Position numbers and translations under genes: made by a program
Shown: positions 52,863 through 63,142 of the stretch, piece after piece
How positions within the stretch are numbered: the first letter of the stretch is position 1
Layout of the letters: each line of letters begins with the position of its first letter
Source of the DNA: Novosphingobium huizhouense
GTDB lineage: Bacteria > Pseudomonadota > Alphaproteobacteria > Sphingomonadales > Sphingomonadaceae
Direction: 5' to 3'
Assembly: GCF_020179475.1 (NCBI RefSeq)
Contig: NZ_JAILXZ010000003.1
Coordinates: 434,001-498,000, forward strand
DNA: 64,000 bases
Notes under the pieces: model-generated
What the model was told of the DNA's origin: nothing
The model's database searches: none
The model's input: the letters and a program-made list of their open reading frames with translations, nothing else

Positions 52863-52879
52863 GTAGCGTGTAACGCTAC
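52863..52879 (+). promoter_or_regulatory. higBA operator
   Basis: GTAGCGT-GTA-ACGCTAC is a perfect dyad with 7-bp arms, followed at once by CTTGACG. It lies 38 bases before higB and has the arrangement of HigA operators. Confidence 0.7.
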
Positions 52880-52916
52880 ACTTGACGCAGCGCCACTCAC
52901 CTGCGATCCCCCGGCG

Positions 52917-53198
52917 ATGGAAATCGCGTCGATCCGGCACAAGGCGCTCCGTCGCTTCGCCATCGAAGGCAGGGCGAAGGGGCTGATCGAGCCGGACCGG
53001 CTGCGCGACATGCTGGCCTATATCGATGCGGCGGGTTCGTTCGAAGAACTGGCCCTGCCGCCCAATTTCGGCCTTCATCCGCTCACCGGCGACCGTGCCG
53101 GGTGCTGGGCGATGACCGTGGCGCGCAACTGGCGGCTGACGTTCACCCGGATCGGCGACCATGCGATCGGCGATCTCGACCTGGAGGATTACCACTGA
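52917..53198 (+). CDS. higB: HigB-type toxin of a type II toxin-antitoxin module
   Basis: 93 residues of the RelE/HigB fold: HKALRRFAIEGRAKGL near the start, the strand GCWAMTVARNWRLTF with the usual Arg/Trp pair, and the terminal LDLEDYH, where the last His is a catalytic residue in ribosome-dependent mRNA interferases. The gene order toxin first is typical for HigBA. The stop overlaps the higA start as TGATG. Confidence 0.88.
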   Translation: MEIASIRHKALRRFAIEGRAKGLIEPDRLRDMLAYIDAAGSFEELALPPNFGLHPLTGDRAGCWAMTVARNWRLTFTRIGDHAIGDLDLEDYH

Positions 53199-53506
53199 TG
53201 GCGATCAGGCTTCATTCCTCGCTCGCGGTCCATCCCGGCGGCTGGCTGCGCCGTCAGGTGCTCGACCCGCACGGCCTCACGGTCAAGCGCGCGGCCGAAG
53301 TGCTGCATGTCTCGCGCCCTGCGCTCAGCAACCTGCTCAACGGCAATGCCGGGCTCTCGGCGGAAATGGCGATCCGCTTCGAGAAGGTGTTCGGGCTCGA
53401 GGCCGATACGCTGCTGCGGATGCAGTCGGCCTGGGACATCGCGCAGGCCCGCCAGCGCGAGGACGAGATCGCGGTCGAGCACCTGCCCGAACTGATGCGC
53501 GCCTGA
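53198..53506 (+). CDS. higA: HigA-type antitoxin
   Basis: 102 residues with an XRE helix-turn-helix (HPGGWLRRQVLDPHGLTVKRAAEVLHVSR, then LSNLLNGNAGLSAEM). It binds HigB and represses the promoter through the dyad at 52863. It ends only 16 bases before dnaG, so dnaG can be read from the higBA promoter. Confidence 0.9.
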   Translation: MAIRLHSSLAVHPGGWLRRQVLDPHGLTVKRAAEVLHVSRPALSNLLNGNAGLSAEMAIRFEKVFGLEADTLLRMQSAWDIAQARQREDEIAVEHLPELMRA

Positions 53507-53522
53507 CCGGACGATCGGCGCG

Positions 53523-55379
53523 ATGAGCCTCTCCCCCCAATGGCTGGACGAACTGCGCGCCCGGATCTCGCTGTCGGGCGTGATCGGGCGCTCGGTGCGC
53601 GTGCAGAAGGCGGGGCGCGAGTTCAAGGCGTGCTGCCCGTTTCACAACGAGAAGACGCCCAGCTTCACCATCAACGACGAGAAGGGCTTCTACCACTGCT
53701 TCGGCTGCGGCGCGCATGGCGACGTGATCCGCTGGATGACCGACCACCAGGGGCTGCCGTTCATGGACGCGGTCAAGGAGCTGGCGGCGCAGGCGGGCAT
53801 GGACGTCCCCGCCCCCGATCACCGCGCGGCGAAGCGGGCCGAGCAGCACAAGTCGCTCCACGACGTCATGGCCGCGGCGCAAGGCTACTTCGTCGAATCG
53901 CTGAAAGGACCGGGCGGCGCGGCGGCGCGCGCCTACCTCGCCTCGCGCGGGTTTCCCGAAGGCATCGTCCGCGAATTCGGCTTCGGCTACGCGCCCAACG
54001 ATCGGCAGGGACTCAAGGCCGCGCTCTCCGCCTTTCCCGAAGAGATGCTGATCGAGGCCGGCCTCAGGATCGTGGTCGAGGGGAAAGACCCCTACGACCG
54101 CTTCCGCGACCGGTTGATGCTGCCGATCCTCGACGCGCGCGGCCGCGTGATCGCGTTCGGCGGGCGCATCCTCGCGGCCGAGAAGACCGATGCGCCCAAG
54201 TACCTCAACTCGCCCGATACGCCGCTGTTCGACAAGGGCCGCACCGTCTACAACCTGCACCGGGCAGGCCCTGCCGCCCGCCAGTCGGGCCGGATCGTCG
54301 TGGTCGAAGGCTACATGGACGTCGTCGCCCTCGCCGCCGCCGGCATTGCCGAGGCGGTCGCCCCGCTCGGCACCGCGCTCACCGAACACCAGCTCGAACG
54401 CTTGTGGCGGGTGACCGAATGCCCGACGCTGTGCTTCGATGGCGACGCCGCCGGCCAGCGCGCGGCGATGCGCGCAATCGTGCGCGCGCTGCCGATGCTC
54501 CAGCCCGGGCATTCCTTGCGCATCGTTACCCTGCCCAAGGGCCTCGACCCCGATGACGTGATCAAGCAACAGGGCGCGCCCGCGATGGAGGCCCTGCTGG
54601 GCGAAGCGCGCAGCCTCGTCGACGTGCTGTGGGAAGCGGAACGCGACGCCGCCCCGCTCACCACGCCCGAGGACAAGGCCGGCCTCAAGGCGCGCCTGCT
54701 CGCCCACTGCGACACGATCGCCCATCCCGATATCAAGGCGCTCTATCGCAGCGAGCTGACCCGGCGCTTCGGCGATCTTGCCTATGCGCGGCCCGAGCGC
54801 GCGCCGTTCCAACCGCGCCAGGCCCAGGGCCAACGCCCCAGGGGCCAGCCGTGGAAACCCGCCCCGCCCCCGCTCGACCCACAAGCCGCCGCGCGGCTGC
54901 GCAACGTCGGCACCAACGATGCGCTGATGGCCGCGGTGCTGGCAGGACTGGTCGCCCACCCTTCGCTGATCGGGCAACAGAGCGAGGCGCTGGCCCGGCT
55001 CCATCCCCAGCAGGCCGCGCAAGCCGCGCTGCTCGATGCGCTGCTTCTGCTCGCCGACTCGGGGCAGCCGCTTGAAAGCGGCACGCTTCCCACCATATTG
55101 GCAGCGCGAGGGCTCACGGTCCCGCAAGCGGCGGACTACGCCGGGATGCGATTCGGCTTCTTGAACGCGGCAAGCGATTCGGCGCGCGACGAACTCGCCG
55201 AGGCGATCGCCCTGCTGGTCGAGCTGCCGGCCGTCGAAACGGCGCTGGTCGAGGCGAACCGGCGGCACGAGGCGGAGTTTTCCGACGAAAGTTTTGCCGA
55301 ACAGCAGCGTTTGCTGCAACGAAGGCTGGCGTTGCTTGCCCGTTTGGGGCAGATGGGCCGTGCTCGGCTTTCGGTATAA
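53523..55379 (+). CDS. dnaG: DNA primase
   Basis: 618 residues. The CHC2 zinc domain is CCPFHNEKTPSF with HCFGCGAHGD; the TOPRIM core has VVEGYMDVVAL and FDGDAAGQRAAMR; the C-terminal third is the DnaB-binding helicase-interaction region. It synthesises RNA primers for replication. Lies between higBA and rpoD, which it precedes by 63 bases as in the classical macromolecular-synthesis operon. Confidence 0.97.
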   Translation: MSLSPQWLDELRARISLSGVIGRSVRVQKAGREFKACCPFHNEKTPSFTINDEKGFYHCFGCGAHGDVIRWMTDHQGLPFMDAVKELAAQAGMDVPAPDHRAAKRAEQHKSLHDVMAAAQGYFVESLKGPGGAAARAYLASRGFPEGIVREFGFGYAPNDRQGLKAALSAFPEEMLIEAGLRIVVEGKDPYDRFRDRLMLPILDARGRVIAFGGRILAAEKTDAPKYLNSPDTPLFDKGRTVYNLHRAGPAARQSGRIVVVEGYMDVVALAAAGIAEAVAPLGTALTEHQLERLWRVTECPTLCFDGDAAGQRAAMRAIVRALPMLQPGHSLRIVTLPKGLDPDDVIKQQGAPAMEALLGEARSLVDVLWEAERDAAPLTTPEDKAGLKARLLAHCDTIAHPDIKALYRSELTRRFGDLAYARPERAPFQPRQAQGQRPRGQPWKPAPPPLDPQAAARLRNVGTNDALMAAVLAGLVAHPSLIGQQSEALARLHPQQAAQAALLDALLLLADSGQPLESGTLPTILAARGLTVPQAADYAGMRFGFLNAASDSARDELAEAIALLVELPAVETALVEANRRHEAEFSDESFAEQQRLLQRRLALLARLGQMGRARLSV

Positions 55380-55442
55380 TTATACGATGCACTGGGTCCG
55401 GCTCCTCGCAGGCCGGCGGATGACAGGTGGTACCGGGTTTCA

Positions 55443-57449
<2,007 letters not shown>

Positions 57450-57452
57450 GAG

Positions 57453-57479
57453 AAAGCCCTGCTTCGGCGGGGCTTTTTC
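57453..57479 (+). terminator. terminator of rpoD
   Basis: AAAGCCC-t-GC pairs with GC-g-GGGCTTT around a TTCG loop and is followed by TTTTTC, three bases after the stop. Confidence 0.88.
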
Positions 57480-57516
57480 TTGCATTGGTCGAGCAGGCGG
57501 TCGCGCTTGCATACAC

Positions 57517-57552
57517 TTGACGTCGCATTAAAATGTATATACATTGAAATGC
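57517..57552 (+). promoter_or_regulatory. brnTA promoter with an AT-rich palindromic operator
   Basis: A 14-bp palindrome AATGTATATACATT (57532-57545) is flanked by symmetrical GCATT (57525-57529) and AATGC (57548-57552) arms. TTGACG (57517-57522) supplies the -35 element and TATACA or TACATT inside the palindrome the -10. Transcription would start within a few bases of the brnT ATG. Confidence 0.75.
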
Positions 57553-57553
57553 G

Positions 57554-57805
57554 ATGGAGATCGAGTTCGATCCGGACAAGGATGCGGCTAACATCGCCAA
57601 GCACGGCATTTCGCTCGCCCGCGCGGCCGACTTCGAACTCCTCGCCTTTGTGCCCGACGACCGTTTCGGAGAGCCTCGCTTCCGGCTCTACGGACTGATC
57701 GACGGGGAGTTTTATTGCCTCGCCGGTACTGACCGGAACTTGAAGGTTCGCGTCATCAGCCTGCGGCGGGCGCATGCCAAGGAATTTCGACGCCATGTCA
57801 ATTGA
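57554..57805 (+). CDS. brnT: BrnT-type ribonuclease toxin
   Basis: 83 residues of the BrnT family (FDPDKDAANIAKHGISLA, then GLIDGEFYCLAGTDR, VRVISLRRAHAKE). The conserved YTxR/RVISLRRA element at the end forms the RelE-like catalytic core. It follows rpoD by 104 bases. The start lies right behind the -10 box, so the mRNA may be leaderless. Confidence 0.88.
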   Translation: MEIEFDPDKDAANIAKHGISLARAADFELLAFVPDDRFGEPRFRLYGLIDGEFYCLAGTDRNLKVRVISLRRAHAKEFRRHVN

Positions 57806-58100
57806 AGCGACCGGCCGAGGACAGCCCGTAGTCTTCGACGACGACAATCCCGAATGGACCGAGGACGACTTCGCCCGTGCTTTGAGGGGTGACGACATTC
57901 CCGCGCACATCCGCGCCGCCTTCCCGAAAATGCGCGGCCGCCCGGCAGGGTCTGTCAAGGCCGACGTCAAGCAGGCGGTCTCGCTCCGTCTCGATCCCGA
58001 TGTGCTGGCGCACTTCCGCGCCACCGGTCCCGGGTGGCAATCGCGCATCAACGCTTATCTGCGCGGCGCGCTCAAGGAAAATCCGCCAGCCGAGCGCTGA
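57795..58100 (+). CDS. brnA: BrnA-type antitoxin
   Basis: 101 residues of the BrnA family, with the ribbon-helix-helix region (KQAVSLRLDPDVLAHFRATGPGWQSRINAYLR) that binds the operator. The ATG overlaps the toxin gene by 11 bases. It neutralises BrnT and autoregulates the pair. A Pro/acidic amino part (DDDNPEWTEDDFARA) is the toxin-binding segment in the family. Confidence 0.88.
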   Translation: MSIEATGRGQPVVFDDDNPEWTEDDFARALRGDDIPAHIRAAFPKMRGRPAGSVKADVKQAVSLRLDPDVLAHFRATGPGWQSRINAYLRGALKENPPAER

Positions 58101-58611
58101 CAGCGGCGGGCTGCGGAACGCCAAATTGCGTGTCCCGTTGATCTTGCAGAGCGAATGGAAAGCACCAGCGAGGCGTCCATCCGGGATCCTCGGGAAAAGG
58201 CCTCGACGGATCGTCGGGGCCTTTTCTCGTGCGCTGGCGCGCGCCACCCAGCGATTGCATATGCAAGGTTGACGCGGTCCCTCTGCAGGCCTGTCCTACA
58301 GCGGGCCGAGCCGCTATAAGACCGCCGCATCGCTCCTTCAAATCGTTGACCATCAGCATCTTGCATCGGCCGTGGGGCCAGGCGACCGGGTGCTCGCGCC
58401 GGTCGAACGCTACCCCTGCGGCGGCCCCGAAGTTTTTGCTCAGGACCGTGTCAACTGTGTCAACTTGGCCCCGGCGCCACCGCTTGCGGTCAGCAATTCC
58501 CTCCGGTGCAGCGCGACCGCGCGCGCCCTTTTCGGGTGGCGCTCGGCCCCAAGCGCGCCTAAGGGAGGCCGCGATTCCTTCATCATCGCAGCCAGGGCCA
58601 CCCCGCACGCC
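58101..58611. other. 511-bp interval between brnA and rpiB without a gene
   Basis: No supportable frame is visible. It holds a terminator at 58195-58225, a possible -10 (TATAAG at 58315-58320) and a tandem 9-bp repeat GTGTCAACT twice at 58448-58465. The rest shows no pattern I can name; the terminator could belong to an unrecognised small RNA or to brnA. Confidence 0.5.
58195..58225 (+). terminator. intrinsic terminator downstream of brnTA
   Basis: AAAAGGCC-t-CGACG (58195-58208) pairs with CGTCG-g-GGCCTTTT (58212-58225) around GAT, followed by CTCG. The T run is part of the stem. Confidence 0.75.
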
Positions 58612-59049
58612 ATGCGCATCGCCATTGCCTCCGACCACGCCGCCGTCGACCTCAAGGCCGTTTGCTGCGAGTACCTGATCGGCCTCGGCCACGAAGTCGC
58701 CGACCTCGGCCCCGAAACGGCGGACCGCGTCGACTACCCCGACTACGGCTACAAGCTCGCCTCGGTCGTCGCCGAAGGCATCGCCGACTATGGCGTCGCG
58801 CTGTGCGGCTCGGGCATCGGCATCTCGATCGCGGTCAACCGCAACCCGGCCTGCCGCTGCGCGCTCGTCTCCGAGCCGCTTTCGGCCGCGCTGGCGCGCG
58901 AACACAACGACGCCAACGTCCTCGCCATGGGCGCGCGCCTGACCGGCGAGGACATGGCCAAGGCCTGCCTCGACGCCTTCCTTTCGACCGATTTCGGCGG
59001 CGGCCGCCACACCGGCCGCGTCGACAAGCTCACCAACCCCTCGTTCTGA
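58612..59049 (+). CDS. rpiB: ribose 5-phosphate isomerase B
   Basis: 145 residues of the LacAB/RpiB family; interconverts ribose- and ribulose-5-phosphate. Motifs: [28 protein letters not shown] and [14 protein letters not shown]. The Cys of the active site is in ALCGSGIG. First gene of a rpiB-glyA-nrdR run. Confidence 0.95.
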   Translation: MRIAIASDHAAVDLKAVCCEYLIGLGHEVADLGPETADRVDYPDYGYKLASVVAEGIADYGVALCGSGIGISIAVNRNPACRCALVSEPLSAALAREHNDANVLAMGARLTGEDMAKACLDAFLSTDFGGGRHTGRVDKLTNPSF

Positions 59050-59066
59050 CCCAGGAGACCGAAGCG

Positions 59067-60371
59067 ATGGCCTCTCTCGCCCCCGACATCCGCAAGCCCG
59101 GCTTCTTCACCGAGCACCTCGCCTCGGCCGACGCCGAAGTCTTCGCCGCGATCCAGGGCGAGCTCAAGCGCCAGCAGAACAAGATCGAACTGATCGCGTC
59201 CGAGAACATCACCTCGCTCGCGGTGATCGAGGCGACCGGCTCGGTGTTCACCAACAAGTACGCCGAAGGCTATCCCGGCAAGCGCTACTACGGCGGCTGC
59301 GAATATGCCGACGTGGTCGAGAACCTCGCCATCGAGCGCGCCAAGACGCTGTTCGGATGCAACTTCGCCAACGTCCAGCCCAACTCGGGCAGCCAGATGA
59401 ACCAGGCGGTGTTCCTCGCCCTGCTCCAGCCCGGCGACAGCTTCATGGGGCTTGACCTCAATTCGGGCGGCCACCTCACCCACGGCAGCCCCGTGAACAT
59501 GAGCGGCAAGTGGTTCAACGTCATTCCCTACGGCGTGCGCCCGGACGACCACCTGATCGACATGGACGAGGTCGCTCGCCTCGCCCGCGAGCACAAGCCC
59601 AAGCTGATCATCGCCGGCGGCACCGCCTATTCGCGCACCTGGGACTGGGCCGCCTTCCGCGCCATCGCCGACGAGATCGGCGCCTGGCTGCTGGTCGACA
59701 TGTCGCACATCTCGGGGCTTGTCGCCGGCGGCGCGCACCCCTCGCCGTTCCCGCACGCCCACGTCGTCACCACCACCACGCACAAGTCCTTGCGCGGCCC
59801 CCGTTCCGGCGTGATCCTCACCAACGACGAGGACCTCGCCAAGAAGTTCAACACCGCGGTCTTCCCCGGCCTCCAGGGCGGTCCGCTGGTCCACGTCATC
59901 GCCGCCAAGGCGGTGGCTTTCGGCGAGGCGCTGCGTCCCGAGTTCAAGGCCTACGCCCACCAGATCGTCAGCAACGCCAAGGCGCTCGCTGAAAGCCTCA
60001 AGGAGGCAGGCCTCGGCATCGTCTCGGGCGGCACCGACAACCACCTGATGCTGGTCGACCTCACCGCCAAGGACGTCACCGGCAAGGCGGCGGAAAAGGG
60101 CCTCGATCGCGCGTGGCTCACCTGCAACAAGAACGGCGTGCCGTTCGACAAGCGCTCGCCCTTCGTCACTTCGGGCATCCGCCTCGGCACGCCGGCCGGC
60201 ACCACCCGCGGTTTCCGCGAGGATGAGTTCCGCACCATCGGCAAGCTGATTGCCGAAGTCGTGGACGGGCTCGCCCGCAACGGCGATGATGGCGACGGCC
60301 AGGTCGAGCAGCGCGTGCGCGATCAGGTCGAGGCGCTGTGCGCCCGCTTCCCGATCTACCCGGAGCTTTGA
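59067..60371 (+). CDS. glyA: serine hydroxymethyltransferase
   Basis: 434-residue PLP enzyme converting serine and tetrahydrofolate to glycine and methylene-THF. The PLP Lys is in [14 protein letters not shown], with [11 protein letters not shown] near the amino end and [11 protein letters not shown]. The ATG at 59067 follows CAGGAGACC. Starts 17 bases after rpiB. Confidence 0.97.
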   Translation: MASLAPDIRKPGFFTEHLASADAEVFAAIQGELKRQQNKIELIASENITSLAVIEATGSVFTNKYAEGYPGKRYYGGCEYADVVENLAIERAKTLFGCNFANVQPNSGSQMNQAVFLALLQPGDSFMGLDLNSGGHLTHGSPVNMSGKWFNVIPYGVRPDDHLIDMDEVARLAREHKPKLIIAGGTAYSRTWDWAAFRAIADEIGAWLLVDMSHISGLVAGGAHPSPFPHAHVVTTTTHKSLRGPRSGVILTNDEDLAKKFNTAVFPGLQGGPLVHVIAAKAVAFGEALRPEFKAYAHQIVSNAKALAESLKEAGLGIVSGGTDNHLMLVDLTAKDVTGKAAEKGLDRAWLTCNKNGVPFDKRSPFVTSGIRLGTPAGTTRGFREDEFRTIGKLIAEVVDGLARNGDDGDGQVEQRVRDQVEALCARFPIYPEL

Positions 60372-60375
60372 CCCG

Positions 60376-60582
60376 ATGAGCAGCAACGACGATCTCGCCA
60401 CCCGCGCCAAGGCCGAAATTTCCGGCATGGCCCGGCAGGGCATGGACCATCCCTCGACCAAGCCGGTCCTGGTCGGCGCCGGCATCGGCGCGGTGGCGGG
60501 CGCGTTGCTGCCGGTCGTTTCGCTTCCGGCCGGCCTGCTGATCGGCGCTGGGATCGCGTTCTGGCAGCGGATCAAGAACTGA
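60376..60582 (+). CDS. small hydrophobic protein
   Basis: 68 residues with a charged amino half and one hydrophobic Gly-rich region (KPVLVGAGIGAVAGALLPVVS, LPAGLLIGAGIAFW). It begins four bases after the glyA stop, so it is translated with it. It is probably a real membrane peptide, common in this operon in sphingomonads; no function known. Confidence 0.65.
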   Translation: MSSNDDLATRAKAEISGMARQGMDHPSTKPVLVGAGIGAVAGALLPVVSLPAGLLIGAGIAFWQRIKN

Positions 60583-60592
60583 CCCCTGACGG

Positions 60593-61060
60593 ATGCGTTG
60601 CCCGTTTTGCGCCCATGACAACAGCCAGGTGAAGGACAGCCGGCCGAGCGAGGACAACACCTCGATCCGCCGGCGCCGTCAGTGCGAAGGCTGCGGCGCG
60701 CGCTTCACCACGTTCGAACGCGTGCAACTGCGCGAAGTCACCGTGGTCAAGAGCAACGACCGCCGCGAACCGTTCGACCGCGCCAAGATCGAACAGTCGG
60801 TCGCGCTCGCCAGCCGCAAGCGCCCGGTCGCGCAGGAACGGCTCGACCAGCTCGTCTCGGGCATCCAGCGCCAGATCGAGACGCTGGGCGAAAACGAGGT
60901 CAGCTCGCGCGAGATCGGCGAGATGGTGATGGAAGGCCTGCGCCAGCTCGACAGCGTCGCCTACATCCGCTTCGCCAGCGTCTATCGCGATTTTGCGCAA
61001 GCGCGCGATTTCGAGGAATTCGCCAGCAGCGTCGCCGAAATGAGCCGTCGCGGCCAATGA
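60593..61060 (+). CDS. nrdR: transcriptional repressor NrdR
   Basis: 155 residues: an amino-terminal zinc ribbon (CPFC and CEGC) with [17 protein letters not shown], then an ATP-cone domain ([18 protein letters not shown]). NrdR senses ATP/dATP and represses ribonucleotide reductase genes. Ends in an ATGA overlap with the next gene. Confidence 0.96.
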   Translation: MRCPFCAHDNSQVKDSRPSEDNTSIRRRRQCEGCGARFTTFERVQLREVTVVKSNDRREPFDRAKIEQSVALASRKRPVAQERLDQLVSGIQRQIETLGENEVSSREIGEMVMEGLRQLDSVAYIRFASVYRDFAQARDFEEFASSVAEMSRRGQ

Positions 61061-61812
61061 CGTCCGACGCTGCAACCCGAAAGCCGGTGATCGTGCTGGT
61101 GCGCCCGCAGCTGGGCGAGAACATCGGCAAGGCCGCGCGCGCCATGCTCAACTTCGGGCTGGACGAGCTGCGCCTCGTCGCCCCGCGCGATGGCTGGCCC
61201 AACCCCTCGGCCGGCCCCGCCGCCTCGGGCGCGGACGTGGTGCTGGAAAAGGCGCAGGTCTTCGACACGCTGGCCGAAGCGGTGGCCGATTGCTCGCACG
61301 TCTATGCCACCACCGTGCGCAAGCGCGGCGTGACCAAGCCGGTGCTCACGCCCGAACAGGCGGCGAAGGACATCGTCGTCGCCCCCGGCCGCAGCGCGCT
61401 GGTGTTCGGCCCCGAACGCTCGGGCCTCGAGACCGACGACGTCGCCCTCGCCCGCGCCATCGTCACCGCGCCGATCAACCCCGAATTCGGCTCGCTCAAC
61501 CTCGCGCAGGCGGTGATCCTGTGCGCCTATGAATATTCCAAGCACCTCGACCTGGTGCAGCCGACGGTCGAGGACATCCTGCCCCCTGCCCCGCAGGAGG
61601 AGTTCGAGGGCATGTTCGAACAGCTGTGCGACATGCTCGAGCCGCGCGGCTATTTCGAGCCCGAGATCCGTGCCGCGGTCACCCGCCGCACCTTGCGCAC
61701 GCTGCTCACCAAGGCCGGCTGGAACCATCTGGAAGTGCGCACCTTCCGCGGCGTGCTGTCGATCCTGCGCCGCCGGCCGGGGCCGAAGGACGAAGGCGAC
61801 GCTTGCGCTTGA
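61057..61812 (+). CDS. SpoU/TrmJ-like RNA 2'-O-methyltransferase
   Basis: 251 residues with the trefoil-knot SPOUT motifs: [26 protein letters not shown] and [20 protein letters not shown]. The architecture (SPOUT plus a C-terminal helical domain) fits TrmJ, which methylates position 32 of tRNAs, but other SpoU enzymes cannot be excluded. The stop overlaps the rpsD promoter. Confidence 0.85.
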   Translation: MTSDAATRKPVIVLVRPQLGENIGKAARAMLNFGLDELRLVAPRDGWPNPSAGPAASGADVVLEKAQVFDTLAEAVADCSHVYATTVRKRGVTKPVLTPEQAAKDIVVAPGRSALVFGPERSGLETDDVALARAIVTAPINPEFGSLNLAQAVILCAYEYSKHLDLVQPTVEDILPPAPQEEFEGMFEQLCDMLEPRGYFEPEIRAAVTRRTLRTLLTKAGWNHLEVRTFRGVLSILRRRPGPKDEGDACA

Positions 61813-61836
61813 CTCGCGCGGCCAAGCCTGTAAGGG
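61809..61836 (+). promoter_or_regulatory. likely rpsD promoter
   Basis: TTGACT (61809-61814) and TAAGGG (61831-61836), spacer 16; the -35 covers the stop codon of the preceding methyltransferase. About 170 bases of leader remain before rpsD. Confidence 0.5.
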
Positions 61837-62007
61837 CCGCGCTTCACTTGGACCCGGCGGAAGCCTCTTTCGCCGACAACGTCCTATTGGCCCCGCATTT
61901 CCGGTGAAGCGGCGGCCGCATCCGGCAACAGGCCGGATGGTGCGCTCCGGAAGCGAACCCGTCCGTGGCAATCCTGCCGCGGGCAAGCAGATTGGAAAGG
62001 AACGCGC

Positions 62008-62622
62008 ATGTCCAAGCGTCATGCTTCGAAGCACAAGATCGACCGCCGCCTTGGCGAAAACATCTGGGGTCGTCCCAAGTCGTCGGTGAACCGCCGCTCG
62101 TACGGCCCGGGCCAGCACGGCCAGCGCCGCAAGAGCAAGGTTTCGGACTTCGGCATCCAGCTGCGCGCCAAGCAGAAGCTCAAGGGCTACTACGGCGACG
62201 TCACCGAAAAGCAGTTCAAGCGCACCTACCAGGAAGCGGCGAGCATGAAGGGTGACACCGGCCAGAACCTGATCGGCCTGCTCGAACAGCGCCTCGACAT
62301 GGTCGTCTACCGCGCCAAGTTCGCCCCGACGATCTTCTCGGCCCGCCAGATCGTTTCGCACGGCCACATCTTCGTCAACGGCGTGAAGTGCAACATCGCC
62401 TCGCGTCGCGTCCGCCCCGGCGACGTGATCAGCCTCGGCAAGAAGGCCAAGGAAATGGCCCTGATCGCCGAAGCGCTGACCCTGCCCGAGCGCGAAGTGC
62501 CCGACTACGTCGCGCAGGACGGCGGCGACAAGGTGACCTTCGTCCGCGTGCCGACGCTCGACGAAGTGCCCTATCCGGTGAAGATGGAACCGAACCTGGT
62601 CGTCGAGTTCTACTCGCGCTGA
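62008..62622 (+). CDS. rpsD: 30S ribosomal protein S4
   Basis: 204 residues ([21 protein letters not shown] at the start), with the S4 RNA-binding domain ([30 protein letters not shown]) and VEFYSR end. It nucleates 30S assembly and is the known autoregulator of its own mRNA in other bacteria. GGAAAGGAAC precedes the ATG. Confidence 0.98.
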   Translation: MSKRHASKHKIDRRLGENIWGRPKSSVNRRSYGPGQHGQRRKSKVSDFGIQLRAKQKLKGYYGDVTEKQFKRTYQEAASMKGDTGQNLIGLLEQRLDMVVYRAKFAPTIFSARQIVSHGHIFVNGVKCNIASRRVRPGDVISLGKKAKEMALIAEALTLPEREVPDYVAQDGGDKVTFVRVPTLDEVPYPVKMEPNLVVEFYSR

Positions 62623-62654
62623 TCGGGTCCGCTCCAGCACTGGAACGCGGCAAG

Positions 62655-62681
62655 AAGGCGGGACGCAAGTCCCGCCTTTTT
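62655..62681 (+). terminator. intrinsic terminator of rpsD
   Basis: AAGGCGGGAC (62655-62664) and GTCCCGCCTT (62669-62678) form a perfect stem with a GCAA loop, followed by a T run. Confidence 0.92.
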
Positions 62682-62773
62682 CCGTTTTTAAGCAAGAGTT
62701 TGCTGCATCTTCGTACCGCATCGATTCCGCGACAGGAGGCGGAACCGCCGACCCTGCCCGCGATTGATCGGGC

Positions 62774-62971
62774 ATGACCACGCAATATCGTTTCCTGACC
62801 GCTCACCGTACCGGCAAATGGTATCCCGATCTCCGCACCGCGCAGGAACAAGCCTACGCCATCGGCGCCGGCTTCCTCGAGCAGCGAACGGGCGAGTTCT
62901 ACCAGTACCCGGGCACGCGTCTGGAAACGCGGGTCCTGGAGCCGGTGGAGACGCAGGTCATCGCGGCTTGA
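62774..62971 (+). CDS. small hypothetical protein
   Basis: 65 residues (YRFLTAHRTGKWYPDL, GAGFLEQRTGEFYQYPG), balanced composition, no signal or membrane helix. The ATG has no strong ribosome site. It sits between rpsD and the S9 peptidase; no family recognised. Confidence 0.55.
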   Translation: MTTQYRFLTAHRTGKWYPDLRTAQEQAYAIGAGFLEQRTGEFYQYPGTRLETRVLEPVETQVIAA

Positions 62972-63080
62972 AGCACACGCTGCTGCGCGATCCTTTGTGC
63001 GCTGTCTCGCGCCGGACCTGTGCAAGAAATCGATCCCGCACCCGATAGCTGAAGGTCGCCTCGAGGCAGCCGCCAGAATG

Positions 63081-63103
63081 ACCCGGCGCCCGCTACGCCG
63101 GGT
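63081..63103 (-). terminator. hairpin downstream of the S9 peptidase gene
   Basis: ACCCGGCG (63081-63088) pairs perfectly with CGCCGGGT (63096-63103). It is about 40 bases past the stop codon of the leftward gene, but no T-run follows on either strand. Confidence 0.4.
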
Positions 63104-63142
63104 CGGTGTCCTGATCGCATCACCGCTGCTGAGCAGGCGATC

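Noticed and set aside
58372..58611. An amino-terminal extension of rpiB into the intergenic gap
   Set aside because: The extra 80 residues are Arg/Pro/Ala-rich without pattern, while the ATG at 58612 gives the exact RpiB amino terminus.
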